From: Varroa destructor
Lineage: Eukaryota > Arthropoda > Arachnida > Mesostigmata > Varroidae
Assembly: GCF_002443255.2 (NCBI RefSeq)
Contig: NW_019211454.1
Coordinates: 35,825,187-35,889,186, forward strand
Direction of reading: 5' to 3'
DNA: 64,000 bases
Numbering within the stretch: the stretch's first letter is position 1; each line of letters starts with the position of its first letter. The notes beneath the pieces were generated by a model. That model had not been told where the DNA came from. It saw only the letters and a program-made list of their open reading frames with translations, and made no database searches. Of this stretch, positions 22,721 to 37,234 are shown in pieces. The translations under genes were made by a program, and so were the position numbers.

Positions 22721-25700
22721 AACACCACCTTAACTTGATGTAAACTTCACTTATCATACAATGAAATTCGCGTAAGCTTACAGAAAAAGAGGAAGCACGT
22801 TCCTGTGTAAAAGTAAATGCTTGGCAGGTGAAAGCGAAGGAAACTATTTGACGAAGGAGTGACACTACCCATACACCAATTTAATATATACTATACTTTG
22901 ACGTGTACCCTCGTCTACAAATGACAATAGTCTGATGAATATTCATTCTCTCCCAAAACAAGCAGTGATACACTCCTGTGGCCGAAAAATGGTTCTAAGT
23001 ACCCACACATCAGACCGCTTCGTGTTCATAGAGGCAAGCGACGAGACGTCGTTGTCTTCCACTAGCAAAAATATCGAAGGGTAGATAGATTCAAGACAGA
23101 AGATCTGGTTATAACTCAGGCTACAGTACAACAAGCTAGAGGGCGGAAGCTAAACGAAGGACAGCGCCCAGAAGACCAATATCGGATCAACAATTGGTCT
23201 CGACAGGACCTTTCGGGATGTCGACAGTGGTGGTCATGGCAGTGGAAAACTCTCCTCCGAGTTGTTTATCCTGCTGGTGTGTCGTCCTGGTTCTACATTG
23301 GTGTTTATGTAAGTGGTACAAGCTAACAAGGCCGCATAGGGACAAACATATACCAGTAATCTTATTTGGACCATCGGCTCTTACGAAGTTTAGAGTAAGT
23401 CTTAGAAACCCAGAAAGGAAAAAGAAACAAGTATGCGACTTCCATATCCAACACAACTGGACACGTAATGCGGCTGCGGCTAGTGGATGGTGCGAGAGAT
23501 TGAGAGTTCAACAACATATAGCGAAAAATATCCAAATGTATATTCTTAGTTTTGACCACCGGTTGCAATTTCTTGTGGACTTCTCCGCCATGGCAATAAG
23601 CATTTTAGAAGTTAATAGTTCTTCGGTACCTATGGTTTATGTCTTGGGCATAGTCATGTTCAGATTATGAATAGTTTTGACACAAGTAACAGCTGAAACG
23701 CAAATAACGCCTATTTTTTAAGCATATGCTAACGTTATGTCATCGAGTGCTGAATGGCCAAACGATTCGAAAAGACGGTCATTCACATGAAAGGGTCGAA
23801 GTTTCAGATTTGTCCGGACTGGAGATATGCTCGAGACCCAGTATAAGTTCATTGTGGCTATTAATACGTCGATAGGAATCTACCGACTCAGGAACCAATC
23901 TGTGATGAATAGCTCAGGGTAGCAATTGTTTGAGAAGGAAAAGGCCAAATATTGGCGACGCAGTAAAGTCATCCCCACCAGAAACGCAGCTTTTCGATGC
24001 TGGTAAATTCTAATGCGCTCTTGAAACATCGGGTTGATTAGCCCATCCGCTGCTACCCAGTTATGAATATATTAGATAACTAATACATCATAAAAGTAGT
24101 GCAATTCCAATGCATTTACAAACGTTATCTTCAATGCTCAGGTGATATGAGAAACAGTGACAGATCCTGGCGATGCAATGTCTTCTGTTTCGATTAGATG
24201 AACTGAAGCTTGAAGGGCCTGGGCGACGCTCCTCTGGTCGCAGGAAAAGCTTATTATTTCCTTATGAATTATATTCGCACATTACGAGATGTAGAATTGG
24301 CAGTCAACGAGCGGCCGTAGCTATTTCTCCTTTATATACCAGCTGAAAAGTATGCCTTCAATTTTTGTACAAGCACAGCGTCCATTGTGAGTGTACTGCT
24401 CCGAAAGAAATACCGACTGCTTTAGCAACGACCAACTACTTTACTGAGCGCCATGTTTTACCTACCGACTTCGCTCCGTTTTTCCCCCGTGATGTTAAAG
24501 GTCTCTCCGATTTTTTGGCTGGCAGCTTCTGTATTGGTCATCCCGTTGAAGAGCAAAACAGGCTAAAGAGGAGAATGAGAAGCAGCATTGAAGAGCTCTA
24601 GGAGTATTCCGGCACTTCCAAATGACTAGCGCCTTTCTTCTGGAAGAATGGGCAACAATGAATCACTAATTTCTGCTCACTCATTCCGAGAAAAGGGAAC
24701 TTGCTGATAACGGAGGTGGCATTGACAGCTCTGAGAAAAGGAATCGCTGTATAATGGTACCTCGTATCGTTGCGGAGATTACCGGAATGAAAACGCGGAT
24801 GATAGTTCAATCGGATGGCTTTGTAAAACCGTACAACATCGTAGCTCGATAGTTTAACAAAATGCCGACGGGGAGTCCGCGTGCGACACGCGTAGTTTTT
24901 TTTGTCCATATAAATCTGATTATATAGTCATGTTGTCGTCACCTTATCAAGCCAAAGTTTATTTCAAATCAAATTTAATTATTTAAATTTGCCCGGTCAG
25001 TCCTAAAAGGTTCCTACTTTGAGCAAAGGCTAAATGAATCCAAGGATATCGTTCTATGGGTCAAACAATGTGTAATCGTATAATAATTATAAGATGGATA
25101 GCTTTTTGTTGATAATTTCGTTCTTGGCCCTTTCTGTTTGACAGTTTATTGCTGGTATTTGCAGAACGATAATCGTTGAAACCGTGGTATTTTTTAACTT
25201 TATGCAAAGCCTCACGTTCTGTCGACTAACGTAAAGAGTAAATTTAGACTCTATCAAACAAGCGTATGTCAATATACTAGCGCTTACTCCTTAAAGTAAT
25301 GGTGGGTGCCCATTGGTGTTGAAGCAACTATTCTACTGGTGCATAAAAAACATGTGGCATAGCAGCAAAAATATTTTTTCCAATATGACAGGTTAAAGAT
25401 CTTCATCATTTCCAGCTTTGACTTCTCGTTTTCGGTCAGTGATCAGTTAGTAGTAGTTCAAAAAGATCTGCTGATCCGTGTAACGGTGACGGAGGCATAA
25501 AATTTTTTTTGATGCTGAAAAAAGTGTGGGACCAAAACAATCTGTGGGTAAATTTTTGTTAGCTATACACTATGAAAAAACCATTTAAGAATTTGGCGTG
25601 TGGGGCATTTTCTCGGAAGCGGTTGTGTGTTGATGTGTCTAAAATATCTACGGAAAGGAAGGAAGACTAAAAAACTATATCTACAGGGCGCTTACTCTGT

Positions 25701-26598
25701 GAAACGCTGTCGCCTGGTGAAACTATTTCAAAAACCATGTGTCATAAGCCCTGTCGCAAACCCTCGTGTGCCCCCCAAAAGCCCAGATAACCCGTTTGGC
25801 TTGCTCAATGGGGAATATTGGCAAAGGTAATATACAACAGACCGTCTGCCTTAAGGAAGATTGTGATCTTCGTGAAGATTAAATTTCGCAACATTGATGT
25901 GTTCCCGTGCAATGGATCTTTTCATGAGTTGTACCAACGGACATTAGACGTAGCTGTATCGAATCATCTGTAGAAAAGGGTAAGAATAGCAGATTCACCT
26001 GGTCCGAAGGTCCCTTGACGCCCATGTTACAAGAATGAAGCAAGCATTTATCGGAGATACTTTATGCACTTGGTTTCGAGAGCCTAGCTTATCGATTCAA
26101 TGTTGCGCTGACCCTGTCGGATCAGCGTTTTAAAAATGGCTGACAATTTACGGCAACGTAGTCCCAACGAATACGTTCTGTCTATTCTGTTCGCTGGTGC
26201 GGAAACTTTCTTTAAAAAAATTCTATATGCCAAATCTGTTATACCACACATGTTGCTCTAGTTGCATTTGGCAGTTTGGATAACACGGAACATAATTCTC
26301 TAACTACTAAGTGGTATATTGTTAGCGCGTAATTACACTGCTTAAAAATAGCAAAATAAAAGGAAATTCTTTTATTGACTCTATAATTGAACCAGCTGTA
26401 ATGAAACCACTAATCGCGTGTAAAATGTCTATGAAAATTAACGTGTCAATTACTCTGTCAGCTCTTTAATACCTGTACACAGCAGAAGTTGGCAAATAAT
26501 GTTATTTCTATTTTGAGAGTATGTCTATCCATAGCTTTAGGGTGTTTCAACGTCATCAGTTCTCAAACGCACGTAACGTTTTGATAACGCCCTTTAGG
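22721..26598. other. Intergenic stretch with unrecognised open frames
   Basis: The longest frames are 23194-23670 on the plus strand (158 codons) and 24598-24909 on the minus strand (103 codons, containing SSYDVVRFYKAIRLNYHPRF). The first overlaps equally open frames on the opposite strand and looks like chance. The second has ordinary amino-acid composition but no domain I know and no convincing splice sites. Neither is called as a gene. Confidence 0.3.
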
Positions 26599-26618
26599 GG
26601 CAGGCAGGCAGGCAGGCA
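26599..26618 (+). repeat. (GGCA)5 microsatellite
   Basis: Five perfect GGCA units followed by an AGCA variant. Non-coding. Confidence 0.95.
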
Positions 26619-29600
26619 AGCAACATTCTTTACGGGATTCTTCTCTTGAATGGGCTCTAGTGGGTAGACACAAGAGGGAAAAAGCATTGGTTGGTTCGGG
26701 AAAATAAAAAAGCTTAGCCTAATCCAGGCTGGCACATTTAGAATTCAGGAGCCGTATGGAACGCTCCGGTTTGGGGATCACAGGTCTTGCCAGTCTCCTA
26801 GATTTCAACGCAATGTCCGCCGTGTTCGCTTCAAAAGAGAAGGCTATCCCGCGGAAGTTAAGTGTCATTTACAAAATGAATGCTACCCATAAACGCGACC
26901 CTTTACTTCTGAGGCTGCTATTGCTGATGTTTGGTCTATTTCGGGGGTTTGTCTTTTTGGCCTCTTCCCCCTTTAACCGCTTGCAGAGATCCACCAACAC
27001 CGAGGATTTAAGGTCCACACCCCCATACCCGTTCTTCAAATGGTAAGGTTAATTCTACCTAAATCCATAATGGATTTTATCACCCTCTGCTTTGACCGCT
27101 AGTTCTTCCGTCTGAGGTATAAAAACCGACAAAGAAGGCGGACTACGAAGATGATGGAGACGAAACGATCGGTTTTCTTGTTTTTAAGAAGAGAACAGAA
27201 GCAAAGACAAAAGACTGAACGAAGCGAGCGATTCTAGAATAAAGTGTAGTTAAGTACCGAAAGAAAAGTGACGAAGGACCTTGAGTAGATAAGGCAAGCG
27301 AAAACGCCGTAGCAGGTAGCATACTGGCTGCGATCACTTTCCCTCATTGCTGGCCTCATCCTGAGACTTTTACGCTCACCTGTGATCTGATAACGGGAGG
27401 ATATCTGTGCACGAAGCCTAGAATTTATCATCAATATATGTATATGTATGATATTTAGGCGTAGACAATATGCTATTTAGATTTATTATATCAAGCCATA
27501 TGAGTATTAAAGTATGTTCTGATCAATTTTATTGGCCTCATGCTGATCGTAAATATTAGGTGAATTGATATAAGATTTTTCGCGGATCGCTTGTATGTCT
27601 GCTAACTGATAGGTGGTGACAGGCTGGATTAGAAAAATCTATAGCAACTGAATGCAAAATATTTAATGCGTTAACTTAGTTGATGACAGGAGCATCTTTA
27701 TTGTTCCTCTAAATAAATTACTGTCGGCAGTAATAGTTAACTGTAGATGTTAAATTACGTACCACTTACTTATTCAGGACACGCGTGCAAACTTAATAAA
27801 GCCCTAGTATACTGTTCAGCTAATTTGTAGACTTTCTCATTCCGTATTACTTCAGTCTGGTAAATAGCCAAGAAGTGTTTTCGCTTTTCGAATCGGAATG
27901 AACGTCTCGGATCGTTTAGAAAACTGATCACCGTGTAAGGTTTGCTAGTACTATGTGTTCTGGTTTATAGTGCTTTGATATTCTTGGGATATGTTTCCTC
28001 TATTACTACGTGATAATGTATAAACTTCATGCCGTTATGTTATTATGAAAGTAAGCATCGATACATATAAGGCTGGGATTGTTCGAAGATGAGAGGACGA
28101 GCTGAAAGGTGTTTTATAATGATTTAAGCAGGGTGGGAATCATATAAATAGAGGAAAAGTAGCGTAAAGAAACCTACACTCGTCGTAGCGCAAAGAACTA
28201 CCCTACGCGTTGTTCATATGTACAATAGCCCTTCTTGTCGGGCTGAGTTCTGTTACTTAAAACATTGCTAAGCTGATATAATGTTTAGAATTGGCAACTA
28301 TTAATACAAGTATTTTTTGTACAAGTAAAATACTCATTGAAAAATTTCGAACAATCCCTTTGCTCCTTTGCAAAGCATTACTTCATTGTTGATCTTTAAT
28401 GGGCAGTCATGAGGCTTAATGTGTATTCGCGGCTCTGAACGTATGTAGGCTTACCCTAGCGGAAGGAAACGACGCTGTCGTCAATTTTCAGCCAGACCCA
28501 ATCGAAATCTTTTTCGTTGATGCTCTATAGAAGTTTGACGCTGAAAGGGGTGAAACGTAGCCAGCGGAAGAGGTGATGGAAGACTAGATTTGGAATCTAA
28601 GGACGTGGGTCTAACGCGGCCACTAAGGCGCTCTAACGCTGCCAGTCTAGCCAAGGGAACAGGCTATTAGGAGCAATGAAACGAGCCAAAACCGCCCTTG
28701 GCCGCTACCCGTTTTCCAGCGCTCTTATTTTCGAGAAACCACTGGTCAACCTCTCCGGTTTACCGTGGTCCCGGGTCCGATTGGCTCGCTGGGCTCCGCC
28801 GGCTATCGGAACGAGAAATCAAACGGGCAGCCAGGCGGACTCTGTCGATAGAAATCCCCGTGGTTGCGTCTGCTACTATACGGCCGCTCGCCGCTTGCTT
28901 GGTCGTCATGATACGAGCGAATGAAGACGACATGAGCGACATTAAGCCATGGTCTAAGTTGCAGCAAAGAGAGACTAACCAGCGACGAATGGCAAGCTAA
29001 ACCGGATAGAAAGCAGGTTATGGCAACAGTGACAGACTCTGCTTATGACATGGACGAAAAGGCCCGAATTTCTCCAGCTTACAAAAGCGAAACGGTGAAA
29101 CCAAGAGCTGGTACTGCTGCGGTTGCTGGCGGCTATCTGTGAAGTTATGTAGAGACCGTGAGGATCCCGCTTCGCCAGTTTGTTTTGCCGGTTTCGGTCG
29201 CTCAGCTGTGAAGAAGACTAGAACGCGACTGCCACTCACGACGAAACAATGTTGAACCAAATGCCTCAGCGATCAAGGCATTTGCTACAGCAAAGGCGCG
29301 GATAGAAACAGGCAGAGAAAAGCCAACGGCAAAAGAATAATTCAGTTAGAAAGGAAGAGAACGAGGACAAAGAAAACGAGGGAAAACCCACGGTCTTAAT
29401 ATGGCGGTCCTTCGTACGCCTTTATTAGTAGGTTATTGTTGTAACGAGGAGTAGCAATCGGCACTTCAAAATAGCCTGATGTCGACGCTACTGCTTCTAC
29501 TGCCATCATGGCCTTTTTATCGCCGTCTTTGTCACTCGCATAGCTTCGTCTCCGCCTTAGGTCCGTTTTCAGCAGCTTGATTTATATGCAACGTTTCAAT

Positions 29601-31411
29601 GAGGCGCTTAGAGAGGCAGAGCACATGGTAAAGAAAGAGCAGGTACGCATCAGGAAGACGTCGCTTTCGCAGTTTCAGGTTGCTGGTATATCAATGCTCT
29701 TGCAGGCATTCAGACTAATAACACGCGTTCCGAACTGGCTGGGAAAACTTTTTTGACGCTGCGTTGTAAGGGTGCATTATATCTCGGACCACTTTACTTC
29801 GGAGAAATCACTAGTGTACTAGAACAGAGGTTTTGCATTTTCTCTAATACATCTAGTCGTAACTACTAACGACAGCCGTCAATCAAAGCAGTTTAGGATT
29901 GGTTCATAGCTTTTCCATCCCTTGTAGTAATATAGCTTTGTTAGAAAAGAGAAAGTCAATTGCTGGACGACCCTATGACTACAATAACAGCGGCCTTTCG
30001 GCCGTGTCGATGTCGGCAATAGTCGTGCTGCTAGCTAACCGCGAATATAATGCAGAAAACCATAGGCGGCCACAACATTTCACTCTGTTCGGTCGCCGTG
30101 AACCACTAGAAGGCAGTAGCGCACGCTCCTTCACCGCAAGTTTTGCGTTATGTCCAAAAAATAGGAGGGGTGACTGCCCGTATGATGTAATACGTTACTT
30201 TAATGCGCAATGAATTTTCAATAAGGATTTTTTCCAGCCACTGGAACAGCCGCGGCACAGGCCAGATTAATATAGGAGCAGCGGAGGTGCTTCGGATACG
30301 CGAACCGTTGCCGAACAAAACGAACGGCATCAGTGGTTCTAAAAGTGCCGAGCAAAACCAAGCCAGTCTACGAGTATTCGTGTGCCGTTACGACTTATGC
30401 TTTCCACGAAACCCCGTCCTCCTTCTACTCTTGATTTCCCCTTGGACTTCTTTAGCATCAGTCAATCCCCTTAGCCATATATACATAGCAGCGAGCGTTT
30501 CCTTTCTCCAACTTCAGCAAACGGAGCGTTGTGGTCCAAGTCTAACCCATGGTTGTTAGTCAGCGACTGAACGACAAACCCAGCCTACAGATCTCTTTCT
30601 GTCTGACCCCTTGGCTTGGCCTCGCTTACCCTGCAACGCGACACACGCGCGTATATATATACACTCTGCTCTGCGAGCTGCCCGCCGCACTTCACCATCC
30701 GCCTAGACTTTATCTTCTTTCGCATGGTCTATCCCTCATTTTTTGTCGTTCTTTCCCTCTGGCCGTATCTTGCACCGTATCGGTTCGCAGCAGCGGTCGT
30801 GGTTGCACACTCGCGACAAAATCGACCCTTCCGCTGGTTGTAGTCCCTTCACTGGTTCCAAGCCACATCTCCCCCTTCTCAAACGCTCATATCTCCCTAT
30901 AACCCCTTTTGTGGTCTTCCCTTCTTCTTATAACCCTTGGTGCTCTAACTTTGGCTCGTTTTTCTCGCCTGGTCTCTACCATCGTCGGGTTCCAAATCCT
31001 CGTTGCAGTATACGAAGTTCCCGTTCAGCACAAGCTACGTGCCGTATTTTGGGTTAAAGCCCTATTTTGAAAAGATTTCTATAATCCGAGCGCGATGTTA
31101 CTTGTCGGACGCACGATTGCAAGTGCCTCGCACGCGCTGTACAACAACCATCACTGCCGCCTGGTACACCACCATTATTACAGAGATAGAGCAAGAAAAG
31201 GGAATAGCAAGTAGAGGCTAGAAGAGGGATGCGATGCGAGGAGTGACGACCTGACGAGAATAACTCTTATAAGCTAGAACTGCAAGGGTGCAAAAACAAA
31301 TTATCAAATTAGATAAGGAAAATGAAGATAATGAGAGAAGGACCGCGGTCAACAATAAACAAAGAAATATACAGTAGAGAAGTTAGGGACAGTGCAAGAA
31401 AACAATATATA
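26619..31411. other. Intergenic stretch including a GC-rich block
   Basis: From about 28.6 to 31.3 kb the sequence is clearly richer in G+C and in CpG than the surroundings, with long pyrimidine-rich and purine-rich stretches. Several overlapping open frames on both strands follow from this composition and show no domains. It may be a promoter or untranslated region of a gene broken by the nearby assembly gap, but there is no direct support. A tRNA-like segment near 28562-28645 lacks a B-box. Confidence 0.3.
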
Positions 31412-31511
31412 NNNNNNNNNNNNNNNNNNNNNNNNNNNNNNNNNNNNNNNNNNNNNNNNNNNNNNNNNNNNNNNNNNNNNNNNNNNNNNNNNNNNNNNNN
31501 NNNNNNNNNNN
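31412..31511. other. Assembly gap, 100 N
   Basis: Exactly 100 undetermined bases, the conventional size for a gap of unknown length between contigs. The right flank begins with a GA-rich simple sequence, which suggests the assembly broke at a low-complexity repeat. Open frames running across it are meaningless. Confidence 0.99.
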
Positions 31512-34500
31512 CTGAAAGAGAGAGAGTCACAACGGGTAGTAGTGGTATACAAATGTAGTTAGAAATAAAATCCGTTAGCCAGCACCCGATCCGACAAAAA
31601 GCCGCCTTATTTCTTATTGTTCTTATCGTGGTTGCCCTTACGTATGTCTGGATCTTGGTAGGTAGAGCTAAAGGAACAACTTTTTTGCGCTTTTTCATTC
31701 AAACGGACCTATTCAATCAGCAGGGCCGCCAAGAGCTGAAAACAGAGAAGGGACAACATGGTTTATCAAACCCTTTCACAGCGAATGAGGGGATATCGAG
31801 ATGTTACTGGCTGAAACGGTGTGTTCCAAGCCTTTCCTGGCTAGCACAATCCGCCGTTGAACTGAGGACATCGTTGTAGAAGGATGTGGAACTGGAGAAT
31901 GGAAAGAAAGGCAATAGCAAGGAACTGAGAAAAAAAGCTTTCACCCAGATTTGGGACGAAACTAGGACATGAAAGCCAAGTTGAGGACACTATATAACGT
32001 AGACTTGCGAGCCAAAGCTAACGCGATACTGCTGGCGCCGAAATCGGAAGTGCCTTTCCGGCAGTACGATAAAATCGAATAGAGAAGAACGAAGAAGCAG
32101 TGGAACTCGTCGACTGAAACATGCGAGGTGGAGGCAAAGCGGTGATTTCAAACAATGCCGAACAGCCGATAAATGAACAAAAGGTTAAAGCTAACTAAGT
32201 GCATTAGTTTGAGCTTATTTTGCTATCTTCATCGGTGTTACAGTTATGTATATATATTACGAGAAATCTATTATTGCAGCACGGTACGAGCATACGAATG
32301 ACGCAGAAAAAACTAACAGTCTGCGTTTTCTCGAGTATCATAGGGCGACAAAACCCAAGTACAACTTAACGTCGAGTAATAAGTAAGATGACAACATCAA
32401 CGACGTTTGGAGGATCAGCGATACCTGTCTGTCAAACTGGTGAAGAACTATCGAACAGAGAAACCTCTACTTAGGTTAGGTTTCATTAAATACACCAGAA
32501 GCTGTCGTTTTTGATGTAGCGACCCACCGTCGAATACTTGAGTCCAATGGCCTTCGTGGAATACAATCTAAATTTCTAGTGGAGCTCAAGGCAGATCTTA
32601 CACAGTAGCCAACACATTGTCGTGACACCGACCTGTTATCGCCAACGGCTGCCTCTAACTATTCTCATCAGCAGAAATTTTGCACCAGAATTGACTAAGA
32701 CAGCACTTTTTTTATTTGCGTCGAATAGCTGACACTTCTCTGATATACCCAGACTGGTACTGCTGTCGAAAAACAGTAGCAGTGGGAAACCGATTACAGC
32801 CTCCGCACCGAAAAATCGAATCGGGAGGAAGCGGAAAAATTCGAATGGAACGTCGCTAAGAAGTAGTAGCCATGGCGAGAACACCAACGCTGATGCTGGA
32901 AGAAAAAAACGAGCAGAGGTATTCACTTCAGCCCATAGAAACATCGACATGAAGAAAGGAACAAACTAATGGTCGATAGATGGGATGGCTGCAACGGCTA
33001 CCAGTACGGCCCGCTGTCTCTCGGAGTCGTCACCGGCAGCAATTCGGCAGTATCGTACAAGCTTGTATAACTACGCCTAACTTTAAAAAACTTCTCTATC
33101 ATCCATTTGACTAGTGGAAGTCAAAAAATGTTTCTGTCCGTAACTTTACGGTTGAGCGCGCTTCTACAAAAGAGTTCGTACAAAAGCTCATCGACCTTAG
33201 GTGCTCGAACCTCAGGCGCGGGCAGAGCGTTTCTGGCCAATTGCTACTTCTTTCCACATTGTGTCTGAAATTTTGTCTTCGGTGTGGAGATTTGTTCATT
33301 CGTCCGCCTCGTCATCGTCACCGGTCAAACGGAATGAACAGTGAGTAATAATGAAGCTGGTTGGTGTGAGAGAAGTTCTGAGTGTGCCTTCTCCATTTGC
33401 TTAGTCTCGCCCAGGCTTCCTGTTCGGACTGCCGAATGATCTGGGAAATAACCTCAATGAAGATTTATCGAGAAGAATTCACTCATTTGTATCTATTACA
33501 GCCAGCTCGTGCAGGCTGTACGAGCGCTTTCTGCTTCCCTACTGCTGGCGCCAGTCGGCCCATGGATAGCGAGTGCTACCTGCATTCATTGGTGAAACAC
33601 TGTCGTTCATATTTGCACGTAAAAGCGGTACATGCTTCAGTGAAACTGTGTGTACTCGGCATATCTACGTTTGAACCTACATCGGTACATCACTGTCTGG
33701 GTAAGCAGGACGTTCTAGAGTAACGTTGGGCGTCTTAACTAGGCTAAATTTAATGAAAGCATCCGGAGAATAATAATTTGTCCAACTGGAATATGCCGTT
33801 TTGTTGAGTTCTCGTCACACACATTTTAAGCAATTCTACGACATTTATTATTTCTATCTCATAGAAAACGGTATGATTCCCCCCAAGATAAAAGAAAAAC
33901 ACGGTATGATGCTAGATTAACATAAAGCTTCAGCACAAACACAAAGTAGATGAAAGCCATATTGCACCAAAAATAGAATAGTGTTTTTTTCTCTATCTAG
34001 CGCATGTTATTTTGTTTACGCAAAAATTTACTCAGACGTATTCAGTCTAGAAATGACGGTTGGGCTCTAAGGTACGATTTCTAGAAAAGGAAATTTCCAT
34101 GTTTCCAACTATGTTTGAAGGTTGGAAAAAGTAGCACGACGATAGTAGATAGCCCTTTCGGAAGTTCAGCGTCACGACACTGAATAAATGCATCATTGAC
34201 TTCAGTAATCTGAAAGAACCAATAACTTTTAGCAGCCACTCTGCTGAACAAACGTATGAAATGCATTTGTCAGCTGCGTAATTTGCGTAGGGATAGGCCA
34301 ACACTTTATTTAGTAGTTAGAACAAAAGCAACATGATTATCCTTGCTCATAAACAAACAGTTCTACATAGGTAGAAATTAATTTGTGTTTGGAAATGTAC
34401 AATTGCATTGTAACTTAAAAATGTGAAACCGATGTATTGCGAAACGCGAAACTACGTGTTCGCTCGTCCTGGTCGCCGCTTTCCAGGTTACATTAGTTAT

Positions 34501-36223
34501 AGTTCCCGTAATATAGAACTGAGGACCAGTTTCCGTTATCTTTCTCTCCATAGTGCTAATGAACCCTGACCAGGTAGAGATAGAAAGCTTGAATCTTTTG
34601 CAGGTAGCGACGTGTCGCCTAGATCGTACACGTATCTTTTCTACGATAAGCGATATGGGCCCATGGTGCCTTTGAAAACGAAGCTTTAACTCGGTTATAT
34701 CTCTCGAGCTGCTTGTATAAGAGGCGCTCCTAAACAACCTGAGAGCAGCTGGAATCACCTTTATTTTGAACAGGACTAGGACCGTATGCAACGAAAACCT
34801 CAGAAGCGTATTCGTACGCACTCTGTCCTTTAAAGCTTCGGAAGTTCGTGGGCAAGTTCACTTTTTGGTACTTAAAGTTGTCACGTACTTCACGTTCTGC
34901 TGGAGTGACGGTTTCTTGGGTCGAACTAATTTTCCTTAAATGTAGTGTGAATATTCACATTGACGATACATGCATCTTAACTCTAGTTCTGCGAAATAAC
35001 CACATAATGAACAAAGAGGTGTAAACAACATCGTCTACATTTCTTTTCTCTAAAACTTCTGCATCTAACTTAATACAATGTCCATTTGTCGACGGATATG
35101 CTTTTTGATCATCTGAGCACAAACTGTTCAACGTTATCTTGCTTGCGCAAAAGTGCCAGATTTGATGACAAATAACTTGTGTGAAAAACGTACAGGATCC
35201 TTAGATTTTATTTCTATAATTTCTAAGATTTGTTATAATCGGCAATGATGGCGTCACAGCTCCGATTATTGGGAGTTGCGTGTACGATCATAAATCGGAT
35301 AGAGTTACTCGTCTATGAATGATTCGTGCTTCGATGTGTTCGTTTAATCAAACATAATTTTTTTCGTTTCTTTTTTTTCCCGTATAGCAATCAACGTCTC
35401 GCATTTTTAAACAGTTGTACACATCACGGATATGTTCATTTTACGAGTTTTGGTCTTGAATCTTCTTGTTTCAAGATCAGCTTCAGTGGCGACGCACTAA
35501 GCGTAGCTTGTGTTCTTCAAAAGTAGACGAAATACGATGATGCCAACCAATCTGTAATAACAAACGTTAACCTAAGGTTAAAGTATTAACTTTAAAATAG
35601 AGAATAGTAAAGAGTGCTCCGTGTGAAGTTATGCACATGAAAGAAATAAATTCACTAAGAAAGAAAGAAAGAACACTTCGTACTTTTTTGGTTCATTTTG
35701 TGATTGCGACCAAGAGACGAACGACCAGCCATTTAGTAAGCGACTACAGGAACCATCTCTGAGTCAAACAGGACACTCGAGGAGTGAAACCATCTGTCAT
35801 CATGTCAGTCAGTAGTACTCCTACTGATTGTGTACGGTGGCCTTCGTAAGAACAAGCCATTTACTGTGGCTGTTAGTGCAATACCAGCACCAAAGCAAGC
35901 GACAAATCAAAACTAATCTCAGCTTCAACCTGTGCCTAATTCCCTTCTTGCAGTCGGTGCCTTGCAGGCTTTCACTATTCGCCAGATCATCGTTACAACT
36001 TGTGATACAATACGACAGAAATGAAAAGTAACAGGGAGCAAAGGGCAGTTGTTCTCCTTAGATCGATATCGCTCCCATTACAGGTCGAAACATTTTTTGA
36101 CAGCTCCTACACGCTTTCCCTTTTCTCGATACTTAGCTTCTTTTTCCTTTTGCTTCTTCTTAGACATTCAAGCCCGAGCTCGATGCACGTACATGCATGC
36201 ACGCCACAATTTATGTTCAATTA

Positions 36224-36226
<3 letters not shown>
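31512..36226. other. Intergenic stretch, no supported gene
   Basis: Several open frames of 80-147 codons occur (for example 32636-32950 minus, 33382-33723 plus, 34378-34821 minus), but none contains a motif I can name. A short (AAAG)n run is at 35657-35674. No tRNA or other RNA gene is recognised. Confidence 0.3.

Positions 36227-36272
<46 letters not shown>
36227..36272 (+). repeat. (TA)23 microsatellite
   Basis: A pure TA run of about 46 bases, the longest simple repeat in the window. Open frames through it encode only alternating Tyr and Ile and are artefacts. Confidence 0.97.
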
Positions 36273-36275
<3 letters not shown>

Positions 36276-37215
36276 GACCGCATAATCGCTTCATACAGTC
36301 CAACGAGTATTTTTCAGAGAAGCGGATATGAAAGTGAAAAACCTGCCTTATACATTTGATTTTGTCAACTGTGTACAGGATTATTTGGAGATTTTTGTTA
36401 GGAGAGTTATCTAGAGCTCGGTTGCCTGTTTTCAATACAACAACAAATCGAAACCGAAATTGCAAAGGAGGACCTTTATAGGTAGGAAGCTTTAACAAAT
36501 GAATAGCACATACCTTGTCACTAAATTTCTTTGATTTCGTTCGAATAGTAGCTGGTTATACGGAATGGTTCGCTCATCTCTTTAATGAGACTAATTTGAG
36601 CAGAAACATTCGACCTGTAACGGCTGGTTCATTTTAAATGTTAGGTTTATCAGGCGCAAATAGCCATACAGCATCGTTTATAACCTCTCCTCGACCGATT
36701 TCCGTTTCGGAGCCTTCTCTTCTGTTTATTGGACGTTAGGACCGAAACCATGACGTGCGCGTTCATACACAGCGTTTACTGGATTTGGTTCACGTACTCA
36801 TACTTTTCAATAAAAACTAAAATACGTATATGTAATTATGAAGGCGGTATTTATGAACAAATTGACATCGTCTTTTCGAGTTCCGATAATGTGTACAATG
36901 AGCGTCTGTGACTATGCATTTTATGCTCGAGGGGCGGCGTAGCGATACATTATATGTACACGCAACAATACGGGGAACACATCCGCTCGGTCCATTGCAC
37001 TGTTTTTTTAAAGTTAAAAAGGACGTCTATCCAGTCGCTGTTAAGTCTTTGAGGTGCATACTCATATATTTTTCACTAACCTTAAGTGAAAGCAATAGGC
37101 AAGTTAAACACATAAGATTAGGACGGTTATTTTAAAAAGCTTAAATAGAATAGTTTTGTACTCGCAAAGCAGAACCAAATGCGATAACAGAACTTAAATG
37201 AGGAGTTGGAAGGTA

Positions 37216-37234
37216 AGGTTAGGTTAGGTTAGGT
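37216..37234 (+). repeat. Short TTAGG tract
   Basis: Three perfect GTTAG/TTAGG units flanked by one-base variants (AAGGT before, CAGG after). TTAGG is the ancestral arthropod telomere repeat. This short internal tract may be an interstitial telomere-like sequence, or it may be chance. Confidence 0.6.

Noticed and set aside
23194..23670. 158-codon plus-strand open frame
   Set aside because: The opposite strand is equally open, no domain is visible and there are no supporting splice sites. It is treated as chance.
28562..28645. tRNA-like segment with a stem around TTTGGAA (plus) or TTCCAAA (minus)
   Set aside because: No B-box and no acceptor or T stem, so neither a tRNA nor a SINE can be supported.
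31309..31698. Open frames on both strands spanning the N run
   Set aside because: They exist only because the 100 undetermined bases contain no stop codon.
36049..36498. Open frames ending in alternating Tyr-Ile
   Set aside because: They run through the (TA)23 microsatellite and have no other protein features.
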